Assembly (NCBI GenBank): GCA_961205875.1
Contig: OY540820.1
Location: forward strand, 1 to 64,000
Direction of reading: 5' to 3'
Length of the DNA: 64,000 bases
DNA from: Sialis fuliginosa
Taxonomy: Eukaryota > Arthropoda > Insecta > Megaloptera > Sialidae
This document shows positions 24,777 to 35,034 of this stretch, in pieces; position 1 is the stretch's first letter, and each line of letters starts with the position of its first letter. Both the position numbers and the translations under genes were made by a program. The notes below the pieces were generated by a model. It saw only the letters and a list, made by a program, of their open reading frames with translations. It was not told the origin of the DNA and ran no database searches.

Positions 24777-27700
24777 GCCGCGGTCACATTAGGCTGGTTT
24801 TCCAGCGCTGCTTCGCCAGCGCTGCTAGCAGCACCAGCAACCAGCGGCTGGTACGGGTTCACACTACGCTGCTAGCAGCGCTGCTTTGCCAGCGCTGCTA
24901 ACTGTAGTAACCATAGTAACCGACGGTTTGTTGTCGATTCACATTGTATTTTAAATTGTGACAGTTCTGATAATATTTTTTCTTTGCCTACACCGCGAGA
25001 CTTCTTTACGACAATTGTTAATGTATTATACTTTTTATGGAATCAAATAAAGTCAGATGTATGAGGCGTTTCGACAGTTTTCAACCAATAAGTATATTTT
25101 GAAATCTAAAGATCACAAATCACAAGAAAATGTGCTGAGTCAATTATAATACTATATCCTACTCGGTTATTTTGTATTTTTGACGTTTGTATACATTGTA
25201 AATATATTAACACATTAAAATTATTATTATAATAATTTATATAATGTTAAAGAGTTTATTCTTTATTTAGTACTTAGTGATATTCATATCGTATGTAATT
25301 TTTGTTGTTTTACAATTGCTTATAAATTATTAGAAAATTACATGTCGTATAATCTTTTTATTGTATGAGTATTTTTTTAGTTATGTGATCATAATAAAAT
25401 ATTATTGTCAGTATTTCGTTTTACACTGTTTTTTTTATTTATTTATTTACGTTACAATAATAATATTTGTGTAGCTAATAATAATTTTGTACAATAATAA
25501 TTTGTCTATGGAGTCATTCCATTTATAATCATCAAATTTATTAAAATATAGAAGTTGCACCATTTTTAATTTTGATGAAAGTTTAATCAGTTGTTATTAT
25601 ACTTATTAGATAGCAAAAACTGTACTTAGAAAAATTTTAATGGCCATAGTTCGGGGGTGGTGACCGTTTTACCCACATAAGATATGCAGATTTCGTCGAT
25701 TTTCAACGTTTTTTCAACTCGCTATAGCACGCGTTCTAATAAAGCAATTACAACGAGCTTAATGTCATTTGAAAGACTAAAGAATCTAGTTTCAATTGAT
25801 CTAGCACAATTTAAAGTTTAAATATTTTTTTTTGTAGATAGAGGCTTTTCAATTTTATTAATAAAATTGTCATTTTTTCTATTTTTCGAAATTTATTGTG
25901 GCTCTAAGGTTAAACTGAGAAAGCTATAATTATGTGTAAGTTATGTTCATTTATAGTACTCAGTACCCACAAAAAATCAGCTTGATTGATGCACATCTTT
26001 TATTAAAAAAATTTAGTTAAATATCGCAAAAATCACGAAAACACCAAAATCAGCTGTTTTCGAAGCAACAAAAAGTTATGTGGGGGACGAGATAAAATTC
26101 TGATTTTTTTTTTACAAATGGTCTAAATAGTTATCTTTGAAGGCCTTATAGATTCGTTTTGTTATTTTCATTTTTATAGCAATCAGAATTTTTTTTAAAT
26201 TTAAAAAAATACAAAATCTTCAAAAACGGTTATTTTTAAACATAATACAAAAATATGTTGGGCACGAGATAGAATACTGAATTTTTTTTTACAAATGCTC
26301 TAAATAGTTATCTTTGAAGGCCTTAATGATTCATTTTGTTATTTTCATTTTAATAGCAACCAGATTTTTTTTTTAAATTTAAAAAAGACGAAAACTTCAA
26401 AAACGGTTATTTTTAAACATAATACAAAAATATGTTGGGCACGAGATAGAATTCTGAATTTTTTTTTACACATGCTCTAAATAGTTATCTTTGAAGGCAT
26501 TATAGATTCGTTTTGTTATTTTCATTTTTATAGCAATCATAATTTTTTTTTTATTTAAAAAAATACGAAAACTTCAAAAACGGCTATTTTTTAAACAATA
26601 CAAAAATATGTTGGGCACGAGATAGAATTTTGAATTTTTTTTAAAAATTGCTTTAAGTAATTATCTTTAAAGGCCAATTGGCTTTTTCTTGTTATTTTCA
26701 TTTTTCTAGTCACCAGACTTTTTTTAAATCCTTAAAAGTGTAAAAACTCTAAAATCATGTATTTTCGAAAATAAACAAAAAAAAAAATTATGTGGGGCAA
26801 AAAATAAAATCTAGTTGTTTTTAACAGATACCTTAATTAATTTTTTTAACGGTCAATTGGTTTTTGATGTTATTTTAATTTTCTACCCTCTAAAAAATGT
26901 AACTGCACCTAATAATGCGATTATATTAATGAATATTATATTCTGAATATTTATTTCTTATTCTTAGGATATTTAAAAAAACTCAAATATTGTACTAATC
27001 AATACTATAGAGAATCTAAATTAACTAATCTTACACTTAATAAAATTTACTACTTCGGATTGAGTTTGATATTTTTTCAACTTTTTGATCAATTTCATTT
27101 TTTTCTTTGATAGGTAAAGGTAGTTTTTTAATTACAACAGAAGTTCATTCAAAACAGCACAAACTTGGTTGATTTTTCAAATACAGGGTTCAAATATTTC
27201 ATCCCTGATATAGTAAATAATGAATTTTTTGGACATCACGACATATTCATAATGAAAAGAAATATTTATAAAAAACATATAATATTAAACCTTTCACAGA
27301 AGAATAATAAGTATACTTCAAAATCAATTTAACAATTAATTTATTTGTATGCTTTAACATCATAAATATAATAATAATAATAATATAACACATAATTTTT
27401 TTTGTTTATTTTCGAAAATACATGATTTTGGAGTTTTTGCACTTTTAAGGATTTTAAAAAAGTCTGGTGACTAGAAAAATGAAAATAACAAGAAAAAGCC
27501 AATTGGCCTTTAAAGTTAATTACTTAAAGCAATTATAAAAAAAAATTCAAAATTCTATCTCGTGCCCAACATATTTTTGTATTGTTTAAAAAATAGCCGT
27601 ATTTGAAGTTTTCGTATTTTTTTAAATAAAAAAAAAAATTCTGGTTGCTATAATAATGAAAATAACAAAACGAATCTATAAGGCCTTCAAAGATAACTAT

Positions 27701-28754
27701 TTAGAGCATTTGTAAAAAAAAATTCAGAATTGTATCTCGTGCCCAACATATTTTTGTATTATGTTTAAAAATAACCGTTTTTGAAGTTTTAGTATTTTTT
27801 TAAATTTAAAAAAAATTCCGGTTGCTATAAAAATGAAAATAACAAAACGAATCTATAAGGCCTTCAAAGATAACTATTTAGACCATTTGTAAAAAAAAAT
27901 TCAGAATTTTATCTCGTCCCCCACATAACTTTTTTTTGCTTCGAAAACAGCTGATTTTGGTGTTTTCGTGATTTTTGCGATATTTAACTAAATTTTTTTA
28001 ATAAAAGATGTGCATCAATCAAGCTGATTTTTTGTGGGTACTGAGTACTATAAATGAACATAACTTACACATAATTATAGCTTTCTCAGTTTAACCTTAG
28101 AGCCACAATAAATTTCGAAAAATAGAAAAAATGACAATTTTATTAATAAAATTGAAAAGCCTCTATCTACAAAAAAAAAAATTTAAACTTTAAATTGTGC
28201 TAAATCAATTGAAACTAGATTCTTTAGTCTTTCAAATGACATTAAGCTCGTTGTAATTGCTTTATTAGAACGCGTGCTATAGCGAGTTGAAAAAACGTTG
28301 AAAATCGACGAAATCTTCATATCTTAAGAGGGTAAAACGGTCACCACCCCCGAACTATGGCCATTAAAATTTTTCTAAGTACAGTTTCTGCTATCTAATA
28401 AGTATAATAACAACTGATTAAACTTTCATCAAAATTAAAAATAGTGCAACTTCAGCACCTTGATGATTTTATATGGAATGACCCTATGAACAAATTAAAA
28501 AAAATAATTTAAATAATTAACTATTATAAATTAATTAAAGTAGGTTAAAATCCAGCCAATAGTAGATGAGAACGGAGTCACGTGATCGGCTGGTATGCTG
28601 GTAAAGTTGGACATGCGCTACTTTAGTAGCGGCTGCTAAAATCACCAGCCGGCTGGTAAAGCAGCGCTGGTATTGGGTTCACACTACGCTGCTACTCGGC
28701 TGCTAGCAGCGCTGGCAAAGCAGCGCTGGTAAAGCAGCCTAATGTGACCGCGGC
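24777..28754. mobile_element. 4-kb inverted-terminal element (GCTGGT-rich ends)
   Basis: The ends start GCCGCGGTCACATTAGGCTG on both strands and continue through about 120 bp of clustered GCTGCT, CAGCGCTG and GCTGGT repeats, for example GGGTTCACACTACGCTGCTA in both arms. Multiple subterminal repeats are typical of DNA transposons. No transposase is present. Flanks are TTAA on the left and TTTA on the right, so the target duplication is unclear. The interior is largely occupied by fold-back element 2. Confidence 0.75.
25510..28484. mobile_element. Large fold-back element 2 (nested)
   Basis: Arms of more than 1 kb (about 25510-26790 and 27410-28484) are reverse complements. The ends read GG(A/G)GTCATTCCAT. 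TAT flanks both ends. Each arm contains several units of about 175 bp in tandem, with the box GGGCACGAGATAGAATTCTG. The outermost unit reads GGGGGACGAGATAAAATTCT, matching fold-back element 1. No coding frame in about 3 kb. It lies wholly inside the 24777-28754 element, so it inserted later. Confidence 0.85.
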
Positions 28755-29580
28755 TTTACTTAAATCATGTTTAAAAATTTTATTTACAAAACCATTTTTT
28801 ATGATTAAATCTGACATCAATAATAATCAAGCAATGCATATATAACTGTTTGATTTACTTGTCACTGATAAGGGAAACATTTTTCTCACTGCGTTTGAAT
28901 GTATGTACCTACGTGAAACGAATATTATTTATCTTTATATTGATTTATACAGCATTCTAATATTTTATTTCTGGACGGATAAATTTTGATGTCTAACTAT
29001 CCAAAGGAAATCATTACGCAGAGTTTAATTTAATTTAATAATAGTGAAACCTGCATTTCTATAATAATGTATGACTAAGAACATAAAAAAACACCACGTT
29101 ATACTGATATCTTGTCTAGAATATTCTTGTTAACGCCTGCTGTGTACGGTATGAATATGAACTCGATTACTTAATTTGAATATAATTTTGTATTGAAATA
29201 TTAGAATTAATTAACAGCAAATAATATGAAACTTGAATTAATGAAAAATTTCCAGCATTCTATAAAACAATACAGGTATTATAATTAGTATATTCTATTG
29301 TTTTAGAAAAATTATTATCGATAACTTACAAAAAAAGATATTTACATAAATTCAGTTTCATTAACGAGTTTATTAAATTCGCATGTTGTTGAAAACGATA
29401 CGATCTTCAAATTATTTAGCAAACTTATTGAAGTTATTACCAATGTAAGTAAAAACTCTTTGTTGAATTTTTGTGGCCCTAATATGGACCGTTTTTATAA
29501 CCGATTATTTAATGAAAACAATTTTCTACCATCAATAAAGTAATAATGAAATGTACATAATTAAAATTTTATAAAACTTA
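28755..29580. other. No gene seen
   Basis: AT-rich intergenic DNA between the inverted-terminal element and the gypsy remnant. I saw no inverted repeat, coding frame or RNA gene. Confidence 0.5.
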
Positions 29581-29587
29581 ATTATTT

Positions 29588-30574
29588 TCAGTTTTTTTTC
29601 AACTTTCTTTGATTTGGATGCTTTTGAAATTTTAGTTGGGCTCGTATCATTTCTTGTTGTTTTTTTCTCAATTTCACCATTTTCTCCAGCGGTCGTAGCG
29701 GCGACCCTTTTCTTAGTTTTAAAGTAGCATGGCTACGTTCAAGAGCGCCATTGGACTCAGGGTGATATGCTATGCAGTTTATGCTTTTAATTTTAAACAA
29801 TTTAGCTAAATCTTTAAATAAATTAGAAGTAAAATCTCTTCCCTGATCAGTTAAAATGGAGGCTGGAATACCAAACTTGCATATAAAATTTTGAACAAAA
29901 GTTTTAGCTATCGTCATTGACTCGTGATTTGAAATAGGATACGCTTGAGAAAATTTTGTCAAATCGTCTTGGAGAGTAAGTATATATTTATTACCTGACT
30001 CGGACATAGGAAGTGGACCCACTATATCGAGTGCTATCCTTTCAAAAGGTTTAGATGAAGTCGTAGTGATTTCCATTGGCTTAATATTCTTTTTCCTAAC
30101 TAATTTATTCTTTTGGCATGATTCACAACTTTTAATAAAATTAAAAATATCTTTTTTCATATTAACCCACTTATATCTTTGCTTTATCCTACTATAGGTG
30201 CGGTGAAATCCGGAATGACCAGAATTCGGACATGTATGATTTTCTTTAAGAATTTGAGGAATTTCCTCAGGTTTTGGTATAATTAAAACATCATGAAATA
30301 TATTGATTTCGATGTTAGTATTTCTAAATATAAAGCGTAGTATTGCACGTAATTTATTCCAATTTAGATAATCTATACCTGATCCTAACCTCGGAATATT
30401 AAAATTAGTTTCATTATTATCAATAAGTAAATCTCGAAGTTTTATAAAAATGTTAAATATTGTTTCGTAATTCGTTTTGTCCCAGTAATTAAGCTTTGTT
30501 ATTAAATAATAAAATATCGTATTGTTTTCATTAATTACAATTATATCTTCTAATTTAGGTTTATTTGATTTCAA
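29588..30574 (-). pseudogene. Ty3/gypsy integrase (pol fragment)
   Basis: Encodes the integrase of a Ty3/gypsy retrotransposon, the enzyme that joins element cDNA to chromosomal DNA. In the 328-codon frame, zinc-finger ligands are visible (H113, H120 or H124, C150, C153). The core shows D183 (LDIVGP), D243 (LTDQGRDF) and E279 (HPESNGALERS), with 35 residues between the second Asp and the Glu, so the DD35E triad is intact. The frame stays open upstream past position 30700 and links to the RNase H frame (30802-31237) through one frame change in an (AATTCAAAT)-type repeat. The C-terminus departs from the family after ATLK and ends in a Lys-rich tail, so the element is truncated there. No LTR lies nearby on this strand. 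Confidence 0.85.
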
Positions 30575-30801
30575 TTTTTCGCTATGATCGAATTTAGTTT
30601 TAATATCGATATGAAATTTTTCATAAAATTCTAAATCTAGAGATATCGGTATTATAATATTACCCTTTTTGTTTATAAGACTATCGTCGTGTTCGTGTAT
30701 TTTGTCGAAAGTGATTATAGTCGTTTCGAGTTTGTTTAGACATTCTGAATATGATTCTTTGTTATGTTCTACAAGATTTATGATATGTGTATTATTGTCA
30801 T

Positions 30802-31237
30802 TTAATTTTGAATTTGTATTTGAATTCGAAGTTGTAAATGAATCTGATTTTGTAATTGAATTTGTATATTAATTCTGCTTAAAGCATCGGCATTATTATT
30901 TAATTTTCCTGGCTTATAAGATATATATGTAGTATAATCGTATTCTTCTAAAGCTAATCTCCACCGAATTAATCGCGACCCAGGGTCTTTGACGTTAAAT
31001 AACCAAGTTAGTGGTCTATGGTCAGTGATTATATGAAACTTACGACCATACAAATAAGGTCTGAAATGTTTTATGCTCCAAACTATCGCTAAGAGTTCTC
31101 TTTCGGTAGTTAAATAATTTGATTCGGCTTGATTAAGAGTTCTACTTGCATACGCGACAGGTAAATCGTTAGGCGGTTCACCTTGTGACAGCACTGAACC
31201 GATAGCAAAACAACTTGCATCAGTTGTTAAATAAAAT
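30802..31237 (-). pseudogene. Ty3/gypsy RNase H (pol fragment)
   Basis: Upstream neighbour of the integrase in the normal RT-RNase H-integrase order. Active-site motifs are visible in order: TTDAS (31220 region), [31 protein letters not shown] and NNNADALSR. The frame opens at the junction near 31238, where sequence of the repeated 31246-31790 block begins abruptly, so the reverse transcriptase is missing. It ends in a degenerate Gln/Ile repeat ([11 protein letters not shown]) caused by an AATTCAAAT-like microsatellite. Fragment of a dead element; not host protein. Confidence 0.8.
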
Positions 31238-31245
31238 TTTTTTTG

Positions 31246-31634
31246 CAGGCTGCTATAAGGGCATTTCCAGCTTAATATACGTCTATATCAGCTAGAAACT
31301 TGGTATTTTTACTGAACATGTAAAATGATGCCCTCTAGTAAAATATGTACAAAAAATGAAAAATATTTTTTCAGGGGGACCGCAAAGGAGCTAAAGCTAA
31401 GCAAAAAATATATATTTGTTAAAATGTATAACCAAATCAGTGGAATTTCTTATTTACCTAGTATTTTTTATTCTTAATTTTTTCCCATGTCATAAAATCA
31501 ACCGTTTATGAGAAACACGATAGAAAAGATAGCATTGAAGAATTTTAATTAATATGGATGCTTTATACGGGCTAGTTTCTTATATTATTGAGTTATATAA
31601 TAATAAAAGAGTATAATATTACATTACCTACAGT
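31246..31634 (+). repeat. Duplicated 5' block of the mini-ORF family, copy 1
   Basis: Matches 51413-51807 almost base for base, from GCTGCTATAAGGGCATTTCC through AGGGGGACCGCAAAGGAGC to the ATTAATATGGATGCTTTA stretch just before the mini-ORF ATG. Its last about 110 bp also precede the mini-ORFs at 42998, 52026, 52247 and 52920. It is the shared leader or upstream intron of that family. Confidence 0.9.
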
Positions 31635-31784
31635 ATGTGTGTTTTTGTTTTGTTCAAGGATGTGCCGCTAGAAGTACGAAGGAGGAGAATAGAAATGACA
31701 CCACCGCGGCCCGCGGTGGAAATTGTGGTAATAATTATAATTTATTTTAATTTAATAAGATCAATTTATATAGTCTTCTATTAA
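31635..31784 (+). CDS. Mini-ORF 1: Arg-rich, TPPR motif, hydrophobic tail
   Basis: A 49-codon frame missed by long-ORF searches. It starts MCVFVLFK, continues with VRRRRIEMTPPRPAVEIV and ends in a hydrophobic tail (VIIIIYFNLIRSIYIVFY). An alternative reading treats 31659-31727 as a 69-nt exon: acceptor TTTTGTTCAAG before GAT, donor GTAATAATT after GTG, both phase 0. Copies at 51808, 52026, 52247 and 52920 keep the same frame, start and borders while the Arg-rich/TPPR centre varies. I do not recognise the family. A hydrophobic-basic-hydrophobic layout would suit a small membrane peptide, but that is inference. Confidence 0.45.
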   Translation: MCVFVLFKDVPLEVRRRRIEMTPPRPAVEIVVIIIIYFNLIRSIYIVFY

Positions 31785-31896
31785 TTAATTTTTAAATAAT
31801 ATTTTCTTTTCGATCTTAATGAAAATGAGTATTTACCATATATTATCAGACATTTCATTGTAGGTATAAGTATTATATATAACAATATATTTTAAG

Positions 31897-32045
31897 GTCT
31901 GAGGACACCGCGGCGCGGGCGCAGGTTTGAAGTGACACCTCCGCGGCAGGAGGAAGAGGAGGTACCGCCCAGGCCGGAAGAAGTAGCGTCGCGGAGACCA
32001 AGACACCGCGGGCGGCAGGAATTAGATGCGGCGGTGGAAATCGTG
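31897..32045 (+). CDS. TPPR-family module, candidate exon
   Basis: A GC-rich island in AT-rich DNA, bounded by an acceptor (ATATTTTAAG) and a donor (GTG then GTAATAATT). In the open frame it reads RTPRRGRRFEVTPPRQEEEE, later PPRPEEVASRRPRHRGRQEL, and ends VEIV as in the mini-ORFs. The first two bases leave it out of phase with a phase-0 upstream exon. A second copy at 43226-43381 carries 7 extra bases in the middle, which changes the frame of its 3' half. One of the copies must be broken. Confidence 0.4.
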
Positions 32046-32058
32046 GTAATAATTATAA

Positions 32059-32376
32059 CTTTGCGAACTGCTAACAAATGTCTCTGACCAGTTTGCGACT
32101 GAAAACGTAAGGGCATCCATCACACAGCTTTATGGCTTCACAACCACCGAAAATTGTAATGATAACGAGACGAACTTCACGTATGCAGCATGGTCCAGCA
32201 CACAAACACAACCCCTCCTTGAAGACAGTGTTTATGTATGGAGCTCATACCGCTATGTAGCGAAATCAAACCGTCAAAATAGACAGGTTTCTCTCTACTA
32301 TACCCTCCGACAGTTCTATGGTGAAAACGTCACCCTCTCCCGAACGCGTAATCCCGTTCTACTCCTTCCTTCCTAA
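32059..32376 (+). pseudogene. Captured fragment, sequon-rich open frame
   Basis: A frame of 105 codons without an ATG, opening at the exact point where the family's donor/intron sequence (GTAATAATTATAA) stops matching its relatives, and ending at TAA. Codon use is balanced and GC content visibly higher than the flanks. The peptide has four N-glycosylation sequons (NVS, NET, NFT, NVT), aromatic-rich segments such as VYVWSSYRYVAK and VSLYYTLRQFYG, and one Cys at each of two places. This suggests a piece of the outer domain of a secreted, membrane or viral glycoprotein. I cannot name the source. It may be an endogenous viral or foreign fragment; no start, signal peptide or membrane segment is present. 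Confidence 0.5.
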
Positions 32377-32508
32377 ATATCAAACAACTACAACATAAAT
32401 AATATAGTTTTATCTATACGAAAAACTAAAATTCGATAGATATCTTTATTAAAAATAAAACAGCCGCGGCTACAATTGAAATTGTGGTAATAACATAAAT
32501 CAACGAAA
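32377..32508 (+). other. Spacer with a short family relic
   Basis: Mostly AT-rich. GCCGCGGCTACAATTGAAAT followed by TGTGGTAATAACAT near 32463-32495 matches the 3' end of the TPPR modules (GAAATTGTG then GTAATAA), so a nearly deleted module sits just before the gag fragment. Confidence 0.45.
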
Positions 32509-32940
32509 ATGCCGAATCAAGAAGACATGAGGCCAACACCACGTGCTAATTTTGGTCAATGGACTGAATTCGATCATAAATCAATGGAGTGGTCAATATT
32601 TATGGATCGATTTACACAAAGACTGATTGCGTTTGATATTGACGGCGAGGAGAAAAAACGAGCATTACTTTTGAGTCATTTGAGCAACGACTCATATATA
32701 CGTTAATGAAGAATCTATGTGCGCCGGATAAACCGGAAACGAAATCATTCAACCAGTTAAGGAAAACGTTTGAAGATCAATTCGCACCGGTAAAATCAAG
32801 GAAACAAGATGGCGAATCCGTAAGCGAATGTTGTTGTTGGTTCGCGGCACCGGAGTTAAACGTGCTAGTGAGAGACTAGAGACTATAGTTGGAATGGGGA
32901 AGAATAGCGTTCGTGGCCGACTCTTCTAACTTTAAATAAA
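32509..32940 (+). pseudogene. Ty3/gypsy gag fragment
   Basis: Starts MPNQEDMRPTPRANFGQW and continues to LLSHLSNDSY, then changes frame at about 32700 and resumes with MKNLCAPDKPETKSFNQL and KQDGESVSE. This is the N-terminal and central part of a gypsy-type gag (capsid region). About 30 bp present in the sister copies (encoding part of the KTLSA segment) are missing near 32829. The remainder contains an early stop. The 3' part (GMGKNS, then KAVEIAKAKESARQF) is the same gag piece that is fused to 28S rRNA at 45.8, 52.5 and 54.5 kb. It carries the longest gag stretch in the window. Confidence 0.75.
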
Positions 32941-32943
32941 GCA

Positions 32944-33618
32944 GTGGAAATTGCGAAGGCGAAGGAGTCTGCGCGACAATTTTGTGCCTTTAATTGTTTT
33001 ACTAAATATCCGGTACTGGAGATACCACCCACACCGAGGCTGGAGTTAAATACGCCGCCCGAAGTAGTGGTAATTATAATTTATTTTAATTGTTTTACTA
33101 AATATCCGGTACTGGAGATACCACCCACACCGAGGCTGGAGTTAAATACGCCGCCCGAAGTAGTGGTAATTATAATTTATATTAATTATTTTACTAAATA
33201 TCCGGTACTGGAGATACCACCCACACCGAGGCTGGAGTTAAATACGCCGCCCGAAGTAGTGGTAATTATAATTTATATTAATTATTTTACTAAATATCCG
33301 GTACTGGAGATATCTCCCACGCCGCGGGTATTCAACACGCCGCCCGAAGTAGTGGTAATTATAATTTATTTTAATTGTTTTACTAAATATCCGGTACTGG
33401 AGATATCTCCCACGCCGCGGGTATTCAACACGCCGCCCGAAGTAGTGGTAATTATAATTTATTTTAATTGTTTTACTAAATATCCGGTACTGGAGATACC
33501 ACCCACACCGAGGCTGGAGTTAAATACGCCGCCCGAAGTAGTGGTAATTATAATTTATTTTAATTGTTTTACTAAATATCGAATTGTCAAAAAATTAATA
33601 ATTAATATCATTTACTAA
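32944..33618 (+). CDS. In-frame 93/96-bp tandem array of a TPPR-type module
   Basis: An open frame of 224 codons. The first 18 or so come from gag (AKAKESARQF). Then come six units of 32 or 31 codons and a last partial unit. Each unit contains KYPVLEIPPTPRLELNTPPE and then VVVIIIYFNCFT; two units have EISPTPRVFNTPPE, one codon shorter. Unit starts (CCGGTACTGG) are at 33010, 33106, 33202, 33298, 33391 and 33484. The end (KYRIVKKLI) equals that of the single-copy module at 53175-53312. Every indel between units is a multiple of three. Either this is a repeat protein with alternating Pro-rich and hydrophobic stretches, or each unit is an exon of about 48 nt with a GTAATTATAA donor; those introns would be unusually short. 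Confidence 0.45.
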   Translation: MEIAKAKESARQFCAFNCFTKYPVLEIPPTPRLELNTPPEVVVIIIYFNCFTKYPVLEIPPTPRLELNTPPEVVVIIIYINYFTKYPVLEIPPTPRLELNTPPEVVVIIIYINYFTKYPVLEISPTPRVFNTPPEVVVIIIYFNCFTKYPVLEISPTPRVFNTPPEVVVIIIYFNCFTKYPVLEIPPTPRLELNTPPEVVVIIIYFNCFTKYRIVKKLIINIIY

Positions 33619-33699
33619 ATGTAATAGTTTTCAAGTAAATAATTATTTACAATAAGATCAATTTATATATTCTTCTATTAATTAATTTTTAAATAATAT

Positions 33700-34167
33700 T
33701 TTCTAAGAAAAACGGATGGGAAACATATTGCAACAAATTGAACAAGGATACACCAATTGCAGATGTATGGAAGATGATTAAAATCCTTAATAGAAGCTTT
33801 ACTGCCTAATCGTCGCAAAAAATCAATAATCCAGAAATATTTGAAAATCTATTATGCCAAATATGTCCACCCTCTGTACCTAACAAACTTAACAGAGGAA
33901 CAACATTACCTTACTGAACCATTCACCATAGAAGAGTTAGAATTAGCCTTAAAATCGCACAATGACTCAGCCCCAGGGATTGATGAAATTTACTACGCTA
34001 TGATAAAAAATGCACCTTTAACAAATAAAGAAGAATTATTAGTTTTGTATAACAAGATATGGATGATATCAAAACTACCAGAAGATTGGACAACACACTT
34101 AATCATACCAATCCTCAAACACAACAAAAATCCTGAGGAAGCAAACTCTTATAGACCCATTAATTAA
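33700..34167 (+). pseudogene. Non-LTR retrotransposon (LINE) RT fragment
   Basis: Begins in one frame with GWETYCNKLNKD and VWKMIKILNR, then continues in another with EPFTIEELELALKSHNDSAP, PGIDEIYY and LPEDWTTHLIIPILKHNKNP, ending at YRPIN. These are the conserved blocks just before and at the start of a LINE reverse transcriptase (jockey/R1/I-like arrangement); the catalytic FADD block is not reached. It stops where the sequence joins TTAATTATTTTACTTATATT, a stretch also found before the terminal exon at 35570. Truncated and frameshifted. A LINE C-terminal fragment lies at 53917-54105. Confidence 0.75.
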
Positions 34168-34375
34168 ATTAATTAATTATTTTACTTATATTAAAACATA
34201 TTTTTTTATAGAATAGAAAATGTAATGTTATTGCAGAAGTGAGAGGTTCTCTAAAGGAAAGAGATAGCGCGACGTATCAGATTTCAAAATATGCAGTAAG
34301 GTCGTACAAAAACTGCAGAATCAGGATGTTGGTTCCGTATGTACAGTAAGCAAAGGCGGCAAGAATATATTTTAT

Positions 34376-34861
34376 TTGATATCCAGGAAGAAGAAAACGG
34401 ATATGGGACAGCCGCAGATACTGCTTAAATGTTTTCAAGTGTTAAGAGAACTCGTAACAAGGAATAAAATAAACAAATTATGTATGTCTAAACCAAATCT
34501 ATTAGACAATAATTTAAATTGGCACGAAATAAAGAAAATGTTGTGCGACGTATTTAAGGAAACAGAAGTGAATTTACTCATTCATGATGACGAACATATA
34601 ACGGATCAAGAAAGGACTCAGATTCTACAATTGTGTAGTATTAATTATTGTTGTAATAATATTTTTTTGACAAGAAAATATGCAAGGGTTCTTCAGAAAT
34701 TCTTTCGAAGGAACTCAAGGACCAGCGCCGATACCAAGGATATGGAGATGGACGGTCGGGACTATGCTACGTGCGACGAAACAATCCGCACCAATACAAC
34801 TAAATCCCTGCCAAGTTTTGGAGGCTTAGGAACCAGTTCAACATCGGTCGCAAATCCATGA
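34376..34861 (+). pseudogene. Gypsy integrase N-terminal region joined to unknown tail
   Basis: The frame reads NLLDNNLNWHEIKKMLCDVF, then TEVNLLIHDDEHITDQ and ERTQILQL. The order (LNW, then I..IF..T...I.I, then a run up to the HHCC finger) parallels residues 67-111 of the integrase at 29588-30574, so it is the segment just before an integrase zinc finger. After QL the match stops and an unrelated AT-rich run, then a GC-richer tail (SRTSADTKDMEMDGRDY onward), follows. This tail may be a captured exon; AAG at 34677 could be an acceptor. Not a functional integrase. Confidence 0.45.
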
Positions 34862-35034
34862 TGCCTTGCATATTTATCTGAATAATTACATTTTATTATA
34901 TTATTTTTGTATATGTTACAGATATTATGACGACCTGGAGAACTGATTTGTCTTAATCACCTTACCTCACTTAAATCAATTTTCGTTTTTTTTTTGCATC
35001 ATTGGGGACAATGACAAATTTAAGGGGGGAGGTA
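34862..35034 (+). other. Retrotransposon 3' end with polypurine tract
   Basis: Just before the LTR the sequence TTTAAGGGGGGAGGTA is a typical polypurine tract, which primes plus-strand DNA synthesis in LTR retrotransposons. GCATCATTGGGGACAATGAC before it is the end of an internal region. No coding frame remains. Confidence 0.65.

Noticed and set aside
30669-30872. 67-codon plus-strand ORF with Phe/Glu repeats
   Set aside because: Antisense to the gypsy RNase H-integrase linker and its AATTCAAAT repeat.
31892-32116. 74-codon minus-strand ORF over the TPPR module
   Set aside because: Antisense shadow of the GC-rich module. The plus-strand frame has the splice signals and the duplicated relatives.
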